Of a DNA stretch of 5,858 nucleotides, positions 5,438-5,858 are shown piece after piece; position 1 is the stretch's first letter; each line of letters starts with the position of its first letter. The notes under the pieces are model-generated. The model was not told where the DNA came from. It was given only the letters and a program-made list of their open reading frames with translations, and searched no databases. The translations under genes and the position numbers were made by a program. Source of the stretch: Chloroflexota bacterium (GTDB lineage Bacteria; Chloroflexota; Dehalococcoidia; Lucifugimonadales; JADFKI01); NCBI GenBank assembly GCA_009838595.1, contig VXRI01000360.1:1-5858 (forward strand), read 5' to 3'.

Positions 5438-5858
5438 AAAACGAAGGTGATTGGCTGCGCGCTATCGAGAAGACTTGGGTCGTGCGCTTTCCGCGGCAGA
5501 GTCTGGCGACATTCGGCGTCACGAACATCCGGTACTTCGTCGTGACGGAGCCGGTCTATCAGGCGATGATGCCGGATCAGCGCGAGGGCGTAGTTCGCAC
5601 CGGGCAGGTCGTCGCGGAAAAACCTGCGGTTGTTACGCCGTTTTACGCTTCAAACTTAGACGGATTCAGCGACGGCGCGTACGAATACTTGCAGCGCGTT
5701 ATGCAAAAGCACGGACCGAACAGCCCGGGCATCCTGTACCAATATAGGAACCAGTCCGATGGGATGGACATTCTAAAGGGCGCGCCCGAGGAGATTGAGC
5801 ACCGCATCAGAGACGACTTGGACGAGCGAAGACAGGAGCTCGCCGTCGTGAGGGTGAG
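5431..5858 (+). CDS. hypothetical protein, N-terminal part (3' end outside window)
   Basis: ATG 5431 opens a frame that runs without a stop to the window edge, giving 142 whole codons. AGGTG (5421-5425) lies 5 nt upstream and supports the start. The protein begins MLENEGDWLRAIEKTWVVRF and contains segments such as FGVTNIRYFVVTEPVY, EKPAVVTPFYASNLDGFS, YEYLQRVMQKHGPNSPGILY and EEIEHRIRDDLDERRQELAVV. It is soluble, rich in alternating strands and helices, and has no signal peptide or membrane segment. Codon use fits the other genes, whereas the alternative frames over it do not give protein-like sequence. I recognise no named domain; my impression is of an uncharacterised family seen in environmental Chloroflexota, which is not verified. 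It follows the peptidase by 182 bp in the same direction and could be co-transcribed or have its own promoter in the AT-rich stretch near 5350-5370. Confidence 0.8.
   Translation, partial: MLENEGDWLRAIEKTWVVRFPRQSLATFGVTNIRYFVVTEPVYQAMMPDQREGVVRTGQVVAEKPAVVTPFYASNLDGFSDGAYEYLQRVMQKHGPNSPGILYQYRNQSDGMDILKGAPEEIEHRIRDDLDERRQELAVVRV

Noticed and set aside
1..5858. CRISPR array, transposase, integrase, phage or defence genes
   Set aside because: No regularly spaced direct repeats and no matching protein motifs were found on either strand.

Overview
The window reads as a piece of chromosome from an uncultured, moderately GC-rich bacterium, most plausibly a Chloroflexota member of the SAR202/Dehalococcoidia type. 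This is inference. It rests on two luciferase-like flavin/F420 oxidoreductase genes close together, a secreted MA-type metallopeptidase with an architecture I associate with that phylum, and dispersed palindromes ending in GAATGAC. No rRNA or other phylogenetic marker is present to settle it.

Layout, left to right. (1) 1-359 (+) is the C-terminal end of a luciferase-like oxidoreductase. (2) 360-606 is a convergent gap holding an imperfect inverted repeat of about 85 bp. (3) 607-1449 (-) is a complete 280-aa F420-type luciferase-like oxidoreductase; its GTG start and ribosome binding site lie inside a 9-bp inverted repeat. (4) 1450-1557 is a divergent promoter region. (5) 1558-2364 (+) is a complete metallo-beta-lactamase-fold hydrolase that looks leaderless. 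(6) 2361-2750 (-) is a 129-aa protein of unknown function whose stop shares a CTAG tetranucleotide with the hydrolase stop. (7) 2751-2961 holds a second palindrome and a tRNA promoter. (8) 2962-3036 (+) is a tRNA with anticodon CAT. (9) 3037-3679 has no supported gene but holds a decayed half-copy of the first repeat. (10) 3680-5248 (+) is a secreted, membrane-anchored HExxH metallopeptidase. (11) 5249-5430 is a spacer that contains a second hydrophobic, in-frame segment. (12) 5431 to the window end (+) is the start of a protein of unknown family, not complete here.

The genes do not form one clear pathway. The oxidoreductase and hydrolase pair is divergently arranged and could share regulation, but a joint catabolic role is a guess. 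The peptidase and the last gene run in the same direction and might be co-transcribed. I see no CRISPR array, insertion sequence, phage gene or defence system. The most interesting signals are the Cys-hydrophobic-Arg tail of the peptidase, with a similar segment right after its stop codon, and the hairpin around the oxidoreductase start.
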